Notes under the pieces: generated by a model
Database searches by the model: none
Seen by the model: the letters and a program-made list of their open reading frames with translations, nothing else
Told to the model about the DNA's origin: nothing
Source: Bin34 sp965219935
GTDB lineage: Bacteria > Chloroflexota > Anaerolineae > Caldilineales > Caldilineaceae
Reading direction: 5' to 3'
NCBI GenBank assembly: GCA_965219935.1
Contig: CBDCOU010000003.1
Coordinates: 2,728,001 to 2,792,000 of the forward strand
Length of the DNA: 64,000 bases
Position numbers and translations under genes: made by a program
Part shown: positions 52,442-61,584 of the stretch, piece by piece
Numbering within the stretch: position 1 is the stretch's first letter
Layout: every line of letters begins with the position of its first letter

Positions 52442-54262
52442 ATGAACCATCCCTACCGCGGCTCCGCGCAGACTTGGCAGGTCTCGGTGGAGGCCAACAC
52501 GATGGTCCCGATGCGGGACGGCACCCGCCTGGCAACGGATATCTATCGGCCGGCAGCATCCGGGCAAGCGGACCCGGGGCCATTTCCCGTAATTCTGGAA
52601 AGGACCCCGTACGACAAGGCGGCACCCGGCAATGCGGACATGGGCCGCTACTACGCGCGTCGGGGCTACGTCTGCGTACTCCAGGACGTGCGCGGCCGCT
52701 TCATGAGCGAGGGCGAGTGGTATCCGTTCGCCAAGGAGGCCCCGGACGGCTTCGACACGGTCGAGTGGCTGGCAGCCCAGCCCTGGTGCGACGGCCAGGT
52801 GGGCACGATGGGCGGTTCCTACTGCGGCAGCGACCAGTCGGCCCTGGCAACCCTCAATCCCCCGCACCTGCGAACCATGGTCGTAGCCGTGGGGGCGGCC
52901 AGCTACTACCACGCCTCCATGCGCCAGAACGGAGCCCTTGAACAACGGTTCATCATCTATGCGTTTCGCATGGCAACCACCAGCCGGGAGGCCCTGGCCG
53001 ACGCGGGCCTGCGCGCCCTGCTGGAAGAGGCCTACGCCAACGTCGGCGAATGGTTTGGCCGGGTCCCGTTCAAGAAAGGCGCGTCGGCCCTGCGACATCT
53101 CCCATCCTATGAACAGTGGGTCCTGGACATCCTGACCCATGGCGAATACGGCCCGTACTGGCAACAGCGGGGCTACGACATCGCCGGACATTACGCCGAA
53201 CATGCCGACGTGCCCACCCTCTATCTGGGTGGCTGGTACGACTCGTATGCCCGCGCCACGTGCGAGAACTTCGTGGCCCTGGCCAAGCTGAAACAGTCGC
53301 GCCAGATGCTGCTGATGGGGCCGTGGACCCACGGTGGCTGGGAGGAAACCTTTGCCGGCGATGTGGACTTCGGCATCGATTCACACATTCACTACCACGA
53401 TCTCCGCCTGGCCTGGTTCGACCACTTCCTGAAGGACCTGCCCACGGAATTTGCCGACTGCCAACCGGTTCGGATTTTCACGATGGGGACCGGTAGCGAC
53501 CGGCGCCAATACACCGGACATGTATCGCATGGAGGCTTCTGGCGCGAGGAGCCGGACTTCCCCCTGCCGGACACCGCGTTCACGCCCTGGTACCTGCATC
53601 CGGACGGATGTCTGTCCCGCGCCGAACCGGGCCCCCAACCCTCCACCAGCCGGTACACCTTCGATCCGCGCGATCCGGTACCCACCATCGGCGGCGGCAT
53701 CTCCGCCGCGAATCCAATCATGGAGCCGGGCGCCTTCGACCAGAAAGGCAGTTCGCGTTTCTTCGGCTGCACGGACTCCCTACCCCTGAACGCCCGCAGC
53801 GATGTGCTCAGCTTCCAGTCGGAGCCGCTGGCAAACGACCTGGAGGTGACAGGACCCATCCGGGTCGTGCTGCATGTCTCAACCTCCGCCCCGGACACCG
53901 ACTTCACTGCCAAGCTCCTCGAAGTCGTCCCGCCCACGCCGGATGACCCGGACGGTCTGGCATTCAATCTCACGGACTCCATCCTGCGGCTCCGCTATCG
54001 CCGCGGCTGGACCAACCCCGAGCCGGTTGGGGAAGGCGAGATCTGCCGCATCGAGTTCGATCTGTATCCGACCTCCAACGTCTTCAAGGCCGGTCACGCC
54101 ATCCGGCTCGACATCAGCAGCAGCAACTTCCCACGGTTCGACGTCAACCCCAACACCGGGGGTGTCCTGGGCAGGGACCGGACCTTCAGGCTGGCAGACC
54201 AGACGGTGCATCACGACCGCGAACATCCGTCCCACATCCTGCTGCCCGAAATTCACCGGTGA
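52442..54262 (+). CDS. CocE/NonD-family serine hydrolase (X-Pro dipeptidyl peptidase-like)
   Basis: 606 residues from ATG 52442. An alpha/beta-hydrolase domain with NTMVPMRDGTRLATDIYRPA, LQDVRGRFMSEG, nucleophile S126 in GTMGGSYCGSDQ, and catalytic-His candidate in MGPWTHGGWEE is followed by a jelly-roll C-terminal domain (LHVSTSAPDTDFTAKLLEVV). The family cleaves esters or amides such as acyl-amino compounds; the specific substrate is unknown. It is probably cytoplasmic, as there is no signal peptide. Confidence 0.92.
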   Translation: MNHPYRGSAQTWQVSVEANTMVPMRDGTRLATDIYRPAASGQADPGPFPVILERTPYDKAAPGNADMGRYYARRGYVCVLQDVRGRFMSEGEWYPFAKEAPDGFDTVEWLAAQPWCDGQVGTMGGSYCGSDQSALATLNPPHLRTMVVAVGAASYYHASMRQNGALEQRFIIYAFRMATTSREALADAGLRALLEEAYANVGEWFGRVPFKKGASALRHLPSYEQWVLDILTHGEYGPYWQQRGYDIAGHYAEHADVPTLYLGGWYDSYARATCENFVALAKLKQSRQMLLMGPWTHGGWEETFAGDVDFGIDSHIHYHDLRLAWFDHFLKDLPTEFADCQPVRIFTMGTGSDRRQYTGHVSHGGFWREEPDFPLPDTAFTPWYLHPDGCLSRAEPGPQPSTSRYTFDPRDPVPTIGGGISAANPIMEPGAFDQKGSSRFFGCTDSLPLNARSDVLSFQSEPLANDLEVTGPIRVVLHVSTSAPDTDFTAKLLEVVPPTPDDPDGLAFNLTDSILRLRYRRGWTNPEPVGEGEICRIEFDLYPTSNVFKAGHAIRLDISSSNFPRFDVNPNTGGVLGRDRTFRLADQTVHHDREHPSHILLPEIHR

Positions 54263-54330
54263 GGGCAGGAGGCGCACGGTTGCCATGATCCGCAAAAAGG
54301 GTTCAGACAGATCCGTCTGGAGGATTCCCG

Positions 54331-54852
54331 ATGAGACGAATTCGTTACAACTGCGCCATGAGCCTCGATGGATATATCGCCGGTCCCAATCACGAGTTCG
54401 ATTGGATCGAAGCCGACCCGGATATCGACTTTGTCCAGCTATCCGCACAATTCGACACGTATCTGATGGGGCGGAAGACATTCGAGATTACGCGCCAACA
54501 TGATCAGGCAGGGACGTCCGGCGTTCGCACCTTCGTGTTCTCGCGCACGCTCAGGCAGAGCGATTACGACAATGTCACGATCGTCGGTCAGAACTGGCAA
54601 GAGGTAGTCCAGTCGCTCCGACGTAAACCAGGAAAGGACATTTGGCTGTTTGGGGGCGGGTCCCTGTTTCGCAGTCTGGCTGAGGTTGGACTTGTCGACA
54701 CAGTTGAAGTCAGTGTCGTACCCATCCTGCTGGGTGGAGGTGTTCCACTCGTATCCGACCCACCTGCGCGCATCGCGTTGACGTTGACCGGACACCGGGT
54801 TTACACAAAGACAGGCATGGTCAGTTTGGTGTACGCCGTAAACATCAGATAG
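54331..54852 (+). CDS. Dihydrofolate reductase family protein (RibD C-terminal-like)
   Basis: 173 residues. YNCAMSLDGYIAGPNHEFDW, DTYLMGRKTFEI, DIWLFGGGSLFRSL and VSVVPILLGGGVPLV match the dihydrofolate-reductase-like fold of RibD_C/YyaP proteins. These are usually annotated as dihydrofolate reductase, but most have an unproven reductase role. ATG 54331 has GGAGGATTCCCG upstream. Confidence 0.92.
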   Translation: MRRIRYNCAMSLDGYIAGPNHEFDWIEADPDIDFVQLSAQFDTYLMGRKTFEITRQHDQAGTSGVRTFVFSRTLRQSDYDNVTIVGQNWQEVVQSLRRKPGKDIWLFGGGSLFRSLAEVGLVDTVEVSVVPILLGGGVPLVSDPPARIALTLTGHRVYTKTGMVSLVYAVNIR

Positions 54853-54880
54853 CCGGGGTCCATGCGATTTCGACAATCTA

Positions 54881-55607
54881 GTGTGGACACAAGGAATCCA
54901 GTGGCCGGGGAACCGGCAAATTATCATCACGGACCTGTTGATTACCCGCTTCACGGAGCCCCCGCCATGTACCGCCACTTGTGCCGGGATCCCCAGGTCC
55001 GCACCGGCCCCCCAACCGCCTCCGCCTCTTCCTGCACGGGGTCATGTACCTGATGCGCACGGGCATCCCCCGCCAACCCGATTCGGCCACGGGAACAGAG
55101 TCTTCCGCCGCTTCCGCCACTGGTGCCAAAACGGGGTCTGGGAGCGCATGCTGGCCGCCGTGGCCGACGCACAGGCGGACTTGGCGCAGGTGCACCTGGA
55201 CTCCCCCCACATACGCAACCAAGTCAGTGCGGACGGGGCTCCGGCACCAAGTTGCACATCCTGGTCGAGGCCACCGGGCCAGACTAGCGACACACCAAGC
55301 TAAGCCACTGCTGGAAGGCCTGCATCCAAGCCACGTGTTGGCCGACCGAGCTTACGCCGCCGACCCTCTCCGGGACTTCATCATCGAGCAGGGAGTCGAA
55401 CCGGTGATTCCAGGCCGGCACCACCGCAAGGTGCCGATCGAACACGACCGACAACACAACGTCGTGGAACGCAGCATTGACCGGTTCACGCAGTGCCACC
55501 GCCCGGCCACGCGCTTCGAGAAGACGGTCTCCAGCTACCTAGCTCCTCTGATGTTCTTGGCCGTGCGCCATTGGCCGCGAAACCCTTTCGCCCGTTAATG
55601 TCCACAC
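54881..55607 (+). mobile_element. IS5-family (IS427-like) element, decayed
   Basis: Terminal GTGTGGACA at 54881 and its inverse TGTCCACAC at 55599-55607 bracket a broken transposase. Fragments in different frames are MYRHLCR, VMYLMRTGIPRQ, FRHWCQNGVWERMLAAVADA, LHILVE-like text, and a long C-terminal part from QAKPLLEGLHPSHVLADRAY to RFEKTVSSYLAPLMFLAVRH. It has frameshifts and a missing DDE segment, so it is inactive. It separates the DHFR-like gene from the two-gene AAA/DUF6414 operon. Confidence 0.82.
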
Positions 55608-55676
55608 GCCCAAACCTACAGGTCGCATACAACTTACAAGTTGCTGAACAGTTACCCCATAGGAACTCCTTACCTT

Positions 55677-57083
55677 TCACCAGTAAATCGCAACGACTTC
55701 AGCATCCAAAAATCTTTCAGGTCGAGAGTCACATGATTCATTTTCCGGCTCTTGTGATTGAGGAGAGATCTGATCTTCCCTGTCAACTTTCTCCAGTGCG
55801 GCTTGTCGGATCGAGTAACCCACTTCACCAGAAGTTGAGACATTCCACTTCTCATCAAAATGATGAGTCAAATTGACCAACACTGAGCGCCGACCGTCAA
55901 CACTATCCAACCATCCTTCATCGCAGGTGATTTGTTGGAGCAGGGAATCTGTATCTGTCGCCGTGCACTCCACTTGATGGCATTGAGCAAGCATCTCGAT
56001 GTAAATCTTGACAACTCGCTCACCACGATGACTGTCCCGCTCACCTGAATATGATGACGTGTCTTCAGCCGTTGTAAGGATACCCATGCGCGCCGCTTCA
56101 TTCATCTCTTGAAGCTGATCATCCAAGTCCGGGATGATTCCTGTAAACACATCTAGTGCTTTTACAGGATGCCAATTATCAGCCAGACCTGCTTTTGCAA
56201 GTCGGCAAAATATTGTATATTCACTTTCCGAAAACAAAATCTGTCTGATGTCTTTCCAAAAGTGATCTTGTTGGGCGACACCGACAACAAACACAGGAAT
56301 GCGTTGAATATCGTTCGGCAACTGGTCAAGAAGCCTCCGGTGGACTAACACATCACGATCACCAACGAGTACGGCTTCATACTCCACTAGACGGCCCCGA
56401 ATTGGGACAAGCTCCGAAAGTAGACTATCCAACAACTGTGCCACAGCACGTCCCTGTGCAAAATTGACTCCACCGGAACCACTTAATAGGAGTTCGTTGT
56501 TCTCTGCGAGATCGCAGAACGTAGTGATGGCTGCCGCCATGCGCAGAAATGGTTCTGTTCCTATTTCTACCTCAACTTCCAATAGGTCACCACGTTTGAT
56601 AGTATCGGGATCCCAAAGCCACTCACCCATATAGCGAGATTTATGTTTTGCCAGATCAGCAACTGACTTAACTTTGGGTACTGACTCAGAAGTTGGCGAC
56701 TTAAAGGCCAAATGTGCTTCCTCGATTTCATAAAGTTCCTTAAAACTGCTCTGAATGACAGCCTTGCGTACTACTTGAGAGGCCAGAGAATAACCAGATT
56801 TTGATGTTTCACCAAGCTTGGCTTGAATTCCATGGAAGCTAGCCCCAAGTCCACCGGAAGAACCCCGGTGTCGAAAATCATTCTCGCTCTCGGTAAATTC
56901 TGTTGCTATGCTCCCTGTTCGTGATGCCAACATGCTATATACTGAGACTTCATCTAAGTATACAAACTCCCGAAGAGGGCCGGAATCTCTTACCTGACCA
57001 CCAAGGAGACGGGTAATTTGCTTCAATAGCCAATTTCGAAACCTATTCATTCTATTGATTTTTCTCTGTTTTGAACCACTCAT
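55677..57083 (-). CDS. DUF6414-like protein, partner of an AAA ATPase, unknown function
   Basis: 468 residues. The N-terminus is basic (SGSKQRKINRMNRFRNWLLK) and may be membrane-associated. The conserved block LREFVYLDEVSVYSMLASR, then TGSIATEFTE, at about residues 38-66 is what I recall as the signature of DUF6414. The middle holds an LLDQLPNDIQRIPVFVVGVA strand-like region and the C-terminus is polar. No catalytic motif is evident. ATG 57083 overlaps the stop of the AAA ATPase gene by 1 bp (TAATG), so the two are co-translated. The gene is visibly AT-rich for this genome, suggesting horizontal transfer. Confidence 0.8.
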   Translation of the reverse strand: MSGSKQRKINRMNRFRNWLLKQITRLLGGQVRDSGPLREFVYLDEVSVYSMLASRTGSIATEFTESENDFRHRGSSGGLGASFHGIQAKLGETSKSGYSLASQVVRKAVIQSSFKELYEIEEAHLAFKSPTSESVPKVKSVADLAKHKSRYMGEWLWDPDTIKRGDLLEVEVEIGTEPFLRMAAAITTFCDLAENNELLLSGSGGVNFAQGRAVAQLLDSLLSELVPIRGRLVEYEAVLVGDRDVLVHRRLLDQLPNDIQRIPVFVVGVAQQDHFWKDIRQILFSESEYTIFCRLAKAGLADNWHPVKALDVFTGIIPDLDDQLQEMNEAARMGILTTAEDTSSYSGERDSHRGERVVKIYIEMLAQCHQVECTATDTDSLLQQITCDEGWLDSVDGRRSVLVNLTHHFDEKWNVSTSGEVGYSIRQAALEKVDREDQISPQSQEPENESCDSRPERFLDAEVVAIYW

Positions 57084-58288
57084 TAGAAACGTTCTCGCTG
57101 AAAAGAAACACGTTCAAGCCCTCCAATATAGTCTTCATCACGGATTAGACAACGTTGGTCTCCAACCGCTAGAAGTGCAGCTTCACTCCAGATTGCTGAC
57201 AACTCAGCCGCTGACCATCCGTGAGTCTGATCTGCAATTACCTTGTGCGATATGGAGATGCTTGCCTGATGCTTACGGGCTGTTTTCACCAGAATATCTT
57301 CGCGGTCTAGCTTGTTCGGATAGGGAAATTCGATTTCCCAATCGAATCGGCCAGGCCTACGCAGGGCAACATCTAAGTCCTGTGGACGATTGGTTGCTGC
57401 GATAACGACGATGTTCGTACTGGAGACAAAACCGTCCATCAGAGTGAGCAACTGAGCAACAACTCGCTTTGAAGCTTCATGTGATGTATCATCTCGCTGT
57501 GCTGCGACACTATCCAATTCATCAAAGAAGATGATAGCTCGGCCTTCTTTCTCTGCTTTATTAAATAATTTCCTAAGCAGATCTTCACTTTGGCCATACC
57601 ACTTGCTAAATATTGTTGGGCCTGAAATTTCATAGAAAGCAGCCCCAGACTGCGATGCGATGATCCTGGCCAACAAGGTCTTGCCTGTTCCTGGTGCTCC
57701 AGTGAAGAGTACACCCTTAATAGGGCGCGCGCCTATATTTGACAATTCTTTTTGTTTTCGCAAAGGTACTTCAATCAACTCACGGGCTCGCTTTACCACA
57801 TGCGAAAGACCGCCAAAATCATCAAAATCCAAACTTTCGTTGCCTGGCGGATTCCAGCGAAATTTGTCAATGTCATCTTCGTCGATGGCAGGGAGATCAA
57901 TGTACTTTACAGGTTTCGTGGATAATACTCTTGCGACCCCTTGAGCTTCACTTGCCTGAACTGTATTCCCTACATCGTAACCTGGATCATCTATGGTAGG
58001 GACAGTGCGAAATTTGCCTTGTGACTCAATTACAGTTATATCGTCAAGCTTGATCTTAACAACCCCTACCCAAAATTCATCAGGCCATGCACAGGCAGGT
58101 ACTAACTCCACAGATTGGCTGTCAGGACCATCTGGAATTAACAATACGTCGCCAACTGCAAAATCTCGACAGTTACCTTCTAGCGAACCGGTCAATCCAT
58201 TGCGAAGGTCAAAAAAAGCCTTACGTTGATTGGCACTAATTGCTGTAACCTTTGCGAGTTGGCCGGTTTGACCAAATATTACATCCAT
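57083..58288 (-). CDS. Cdc48/FtsH-like AAA ATPase paired with a DUF6414-like protein
   Basis: 401 residues. The N-terminal ~150 residues look like two small beta domains (SGQTGQ-like VIFGQTGQLAKVTAISANQR; WVGVVKIKLDDITVIESQ), reminiscent of proteasomal-ATPase or Cdc48 N-domains but not clearly alignable. A single AAA module follows: Walker A GAPGTGKT (197-204), pore loop SKWYGQSED (228-236), Walker B AIIFFDELDS (251-260), sensor 1 IAATNRP, Arg-finger region RRPGRFD (310-316), and a small helical lid. It is expected to form a hexameric unfoldase. AT-rich, operonic with the DUF6414-like gene. Candidate core of an undescribed defence or stress module (inference). Confidence 0.9.
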   Translation of the reverse strand: MDVIFGQTGQLAKVTAISANQRKAFFDLRNGLTGSLEGNCRDFAVGDVLLIPDGPDSQSVELVPACAWPDEFWVGVVKIKLDDITVIESQGKFRTVPTIDDPGYDVGNTVQASEAQGVARVLSTKPVKYIDLPAIDEDDIDKFRWNPPGNESLDFDDFGGLSHVVKRARELIEVPLRKQKELSNIGARPIKGVLFTGAPGTGKTLLARIIASQSGAAFYEISGPTIFSKWYGQSEDLLRKLFNKAEKEGRAIIFFDELDSVAAQRDDTSHEASKRVVAQLLTLMDGFVSSTNIVVIAATNRPQDLDVALRRPGRFDWEIEFPYPNKLDREDILVKTARKHQASISISHKVIADQTHGWSAAELSAIWSEAALLAVGDQRCLIRDEDYIGGLERVSFQRERF

Positions 58289-58639
58289 GTTATAACAGTC
58301 TCGTGATGGTCTTATTTTAGTCTTAGCTCCCTAATGCACCTTCGCAACAACAGGTACTAGCTCAGGCTGTGACAGTGACGGCTTGGGAGATGTGCAGTTC
58401 CGCCTCCGCCTTCGATCCCAAAGTCAGGCGCGCCCTTTGCTTGAAACTTTACCTTAGGATACTAGACCGGACCTCTTTCCCGCTAATTCCGAAGGCCCCA
58501 GAGGTTGGCTTAGGTCCCACAACGGTCTGAGTCATGTCACTAGTAAACTGTGTCCCCCAGTTCTGTCTACCTTGCGTTCTGGCGGAGCCGACCGCGTTTG
58601 GCGGGCCGATCGATGGCGGGCTGTACAAAACTGAGGAGG
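58289..58639. other. Upstream region of the AAA/DUF6414 operon
   Basis: About 350 bp. No strong ribosome binding site precedes the AAA gene's ATG (GACTGTTATAAC), and a TAAAAT box lies about 35 bp upstream on the minus strand. The base composition changes back to GC-rich near 58360, marking the likely edge of the transferred segment. Confidence 0.35.
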
Positions 58640-59010
58640 TGCCTGCCATGTCCGCCCCGTCCTGCTCCGTCTGCGTTGCCCAACTGGCCACGGCCCTGCC
58701 CTGCTCGACCATCCGGTCGTGGCTTGGCTGGCGCAGTTCGTTCCGCACCTGTTGGCCCTGGCAGCCTACCTAAACGGCCTTCCGGGCGATGCCACCCCTA
58801 CGGCCTGCAGCACCTCTTGGTCCGCGCCGTCTGTCGGCGGACGCTGCGCGGGACGAGCTGGACGCCTACATCGCGGAGCACCTGGGGGGGCTCCCGGCGG
58901 CGTGGTCGTTGTTGACGAAAGGTGTTTCTCCAAGGAGCGTCCATTCGGCCGGGGTAGTCCGGCAGCACAGGGGCACTCCCGGGCCGGTTCCTACAACTGC
59001 AGGCAATGCT
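58640..59010 (+). pseudogene. IS701-type transposase N-terminal remnant
   Basis: Fragments in three frames: WLAQFVPHLLALAAYLNG; PYGLQHLLVRA; SADAARDELDAYIAEHLGG; VVVDERCFSKE; SAGVVRQHRGTPG. This reproduces the order of an IS701 transposase N-terminus (TPYGLQHLL, RDELxxYVxEHLG, VVDDTGFxKKG, SVGVxRQYSGTxG). Several frameshifts. The rest of the element is not recognised. Confidence 0.65.
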
Positions 59011-59538
59011 CGGTGTCGTCTGTTGGCTCCAATGCCCCACCCCGGTCCTTGGCTGGCAGCATGCGAGTCTCCCGGTCCAGGACCTCGCCGCGATCGGCCG
59101 GGTGTCAGTCCGCCCACCGTACTGGGGCGACTTCGGCATAGTCCAGCCCATCGCCCGCCAGCCAGTACAGGTACAGGCGCGAACTGTCACCCAGACGCCG
59201 AAACAGGTCGTACAACAGATACTCCTGAATGTCCAAGGCCTGACAACGGTCGGGGATGGCACGTCGGTGCGACCATCCCTGTGACCCAACCGGGATCTTT
59301 GTGTGGTCCGAAGGTGGCAGTAACCACCGGCCGGCACGGACACGACCGACCGGGGAGTTGCCAGCAGCAACAATGGTTCCGCAGAAGGACAAACACAGCC
59401 CCGTCCAGCGCTTATTGACTTCTCGCCTGTTGGGTGGGGACGTTTGCGTTGCGCCATGAGCATGACCGGAGCATTCCACCGCCCCCTGGAAGCTCCATCC
59501 CGTACAATCCGCGGGCTGTATCCGATCCGGCCGACCCG
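59011..59538. other. Decayed sequence, no gene recognised
   Basis: About 530 bp between the IS701 remnant and the rarA fragment. Minus-strand frames such as QALDIQEYLLYDLFRRLGDS and onward look protein-like but I cannot place them in a family. Confidence 0.3.
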
Positions 59539-59775
59539 ATGAACCAAGCTCCCCACGTTCTCTTCCAGGTCGAAGCCGTCGAACGCCGCCAACAGCAGTC
59601 GCCACTTCACATCGCATGCGCCTGCAGACAACGGACGACTATGTGGGACAGGAACCCATCATCGGCCCTGGATGGATGCTGCGACGGCCCACCGGATACC
59701 GGCAAGACCACCTTGGCAAGCATCATCGCCAATACCTCAAGCAGTGCATTGAAGCATCGTTCCTGCACGGTCGAC
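59539..59775 (+). pseudogene. Truncated, decayed copy of the rarA 5' end
   Basis: Starting at ATG 59539 the sequence repeats the rarA start at 61585: NQAPHVLFQVEAVERRQQQS against NQDPQDLFQAEAAERRQQQS; then LQTTDDYVGQEPIIGPG in a shifted frame, and TGYRQDHLGKHHRQ-like text that corresponds, frameshifted, to TGKTTLASVIANTS. It has deletions (the stretch between the leading arm and Walker A is missing) and stops. Its end touches the SDR gene start region. Confidence 0.8.
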
Positions 59776-59788
59776 TTCGAGGAGTAAG

Positions 59789-61279
59789 ATGGCCCGCTCC
59801 GAACGAATCCTGGTCACCGGAGCCACTGGGTACATAGGCGGCAGATTGGTTCCCCGACTGCTGCAGGAGGGGTACCGCGTCCGCGTTCTCGTACGCAGTC
59901 GGGTCCGGGTGCTCTCACGCCCTTGGTCCGACCAGGTCGAGATATTGACCGGCGATATCTTCGAGCCCCAAACGCTGGCGGAAGTGTTGGCCGGGGTGGA
60001 CTCGGCGTACTACCTGATTCACAGTATGTCGCAGGGATCGAACTTCCACAATTTGGACCTGGAAGCCGCCCGGGCCTTTGGGCAGGCAGCCCAAAGGGCA
60101 GGGGTGGACCGCATCATGTACCTGGGTGGTCTGGGAGACCCGGAGGGCAATCTGTCCCAACATCTGCGGTCTCGGCAAGAAACGGGACAGGCACTGCGGG
60201 AAGGTGGAGTTGCTGTCACGGAATTCCGGGCTGCGGTGATCGTGGGATCGGGCAGCATTTCGTTCGAGATGATCCGCTATCTGGTGGAGCGTCTCCCCGT
60301 CATGATCTGCCCCAGGTGGATTTATTCCCGCATCCAGCCCATCGCCGTCCAAGACGTCCTGGAATACCTGGTTGGCGCCCTTGACACACCGGCAAGCCGG
60401 GGCCTCACCATTGAGATTGGCGGGGAGAATGTAACCACCTACAAGGGGCTGATGCTTGGCTATGCCGAAAAAAGGGGGCTCCGGCGCCTACTGCTGCCCG
60501 TGCCTGTCCTGACGCCTCGACTCTCTTCCTATTGGGTGCACTGGCTGACCCCAATCCCATCCGACATTACCGTTGCTCTCGTTGAGGGCCTCCGCAACGA
60601 TGTCATCGTGACCGATGAGCGCGCTCGCACGCTCTTCCCGCACATTGAACCGCAGGACTATGCCTCGGCCATCGGCGTCGTGGCCAACGACCTTGACGAG
60701 GGGCGGATTGACACATCGTGGAGTGATGCCGCAGGCACGACCCCAGAGCGGGAGCAGCCCGTCCGGCTGGAATCCCGCCAAGGGATGATCATTGAACGGC
60801 GCCGTCGTCGGGTGGCAGCTTCGGCCCAAGCCGTCTACAGGGTTTGTACCGGTATCGGGGCAGCGCGAGGCTGGTACTTCGCCAACTGGACGTGGCGTAT
60901 TAGGGGAATGGTAGACCGCCTGCTGGGCGGTGCGGGCCTACGCAGGGGACGACGCCATCCCGATGACTTGCGCATCGGCGATGCGCTGGATTTCTGGCGA
61001 GTGGAGGATCTGAAAGCCGACCACTTGGTCCGCCTCAGGGCCGAAATGAAGCTGCCCGGCCGGGCCTGGCTCCAGTTTGAGGTGTGGGAAGCCCAAGACG
61101 GTACAACCCATTTGGAGCAAACGGCAGCCTTCATACCCAAGGGCTTGACCGGTCTGGCCTATTGGTACGGACTATACCCTGTGCACGCCTGGATATTTGG
61201 CGGGTTGGCAAGGGAGATCGCACGCCGCGCTGAACACTGGATGACTGCACACAGCCCAGATGCCGCGGACCCGCCCTGA
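59789..61279 (+). CDS. SDR-family NAD(P)-binding protein with DUF2867-like C-terminal domain
   Basis: 496 residues. The N-terminal extended Rossmann fold (ILVTGATGYIGGRLVPRLL; YYLIHSMSQGSNFHNLDL; MYLGGLGD; YSRIQPIAVQDVLEYLVGAL) matches atypical SDRs of the NmrA/YbjT type. The C-terminal ~200 residues (FWRVEDLKADHLVRLRAEMK, WLQFEVW, TAAFIPKGLTGLAYWYGLYP) match DUF2867, a lipid/START-like fold. The combination is common in bacteria but of unknown function; quinone or lipid reduction has been suggested. Start ATG 59789. Confidence 0.9.
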   Translation: MARSERILVTGATGYIGGRLVPRLLQEGYRVRVLVRSRVRVLSRPWSDQVEILTGDIFEPQTLAEVLAGVDSAYYLIHSMSQGSNFHNLDLEAARAFGQAAQRAGVDRIMYLGGLGDPEGNLSQHLRSRQETGQALREGGVAVTEFRAAVIVGSGSISFEMIRYLVERLPVMICPRWIYSRIQPIAVQDVLEYLVGALDTPASRGLTIEIGGENVTTYKGLMLGYAEKRGLRRLLLPVPVLTPRLSSYWVHWLTPIPSDITVALVEGLRNDVIVTDERARTLFPHIEPQDYASAIGVVANDLDEGRIDTSWSDAAGTTPEREQPVRLESRQGMIIERRRRRVAASAQAVYRVCTGIGAARGWYFANWTWRIRGMVDRLLGGAGLRRGRRHPDDLRIGDALDFWRVEDLKADHLVRLRAEMKLPGRAWLQFEVWEAQDGTTHLEQTAAFIPKGLTGLAYWYGLYPVHAWIFGGLAREIARRAEHWMTAHSPDAADPP

Positions 61280-61584
61280 CCCAGGCTGGACCCCTTCGGA
61301 CACAGTCTGCGCATGTTTCCGGTCTGAGCCAGACTCAACATGGGTTTGAGCCAAAGTTGAAGCACTTCCCGAGCGGTGGCACGGAATTCTGCCGGTGGAG
61401 TTGATCACTGCCTCCGACACGGTCAGATGCATCGTCTGCGGTCCTGATCACCATGCGCGGTGGGCGGGCTCCAAGCCGGGCTATCCGGTTCCCCGGCCAC
61501 CCCAAAATCCGCCATTGTCGTACCATGCAGGCACAGTGGCGTCATACCGTGCCGGACGAAACTCCGGATGTTACTCCCGGGCCA
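61280..61584. other. Upstream region of rarA
   Basis: 305 bp with the promoter of rarA. The frame remains open from 61453, but similarity to RarA begins at ATG 61585. I see no clear hexamers. Confidence 0.3.

Noticed and set aside
55677..58288. Interpretation of the AAA gene as FtsH or a proteasomal ATPase
   Set aside because: It lacks the FtsH membrane segments and zinc-protease domain, and lacks the coiled coil and C-terminal HbYX-type end expected of a proteasomal ATPase; no proteasome genes are nearby.
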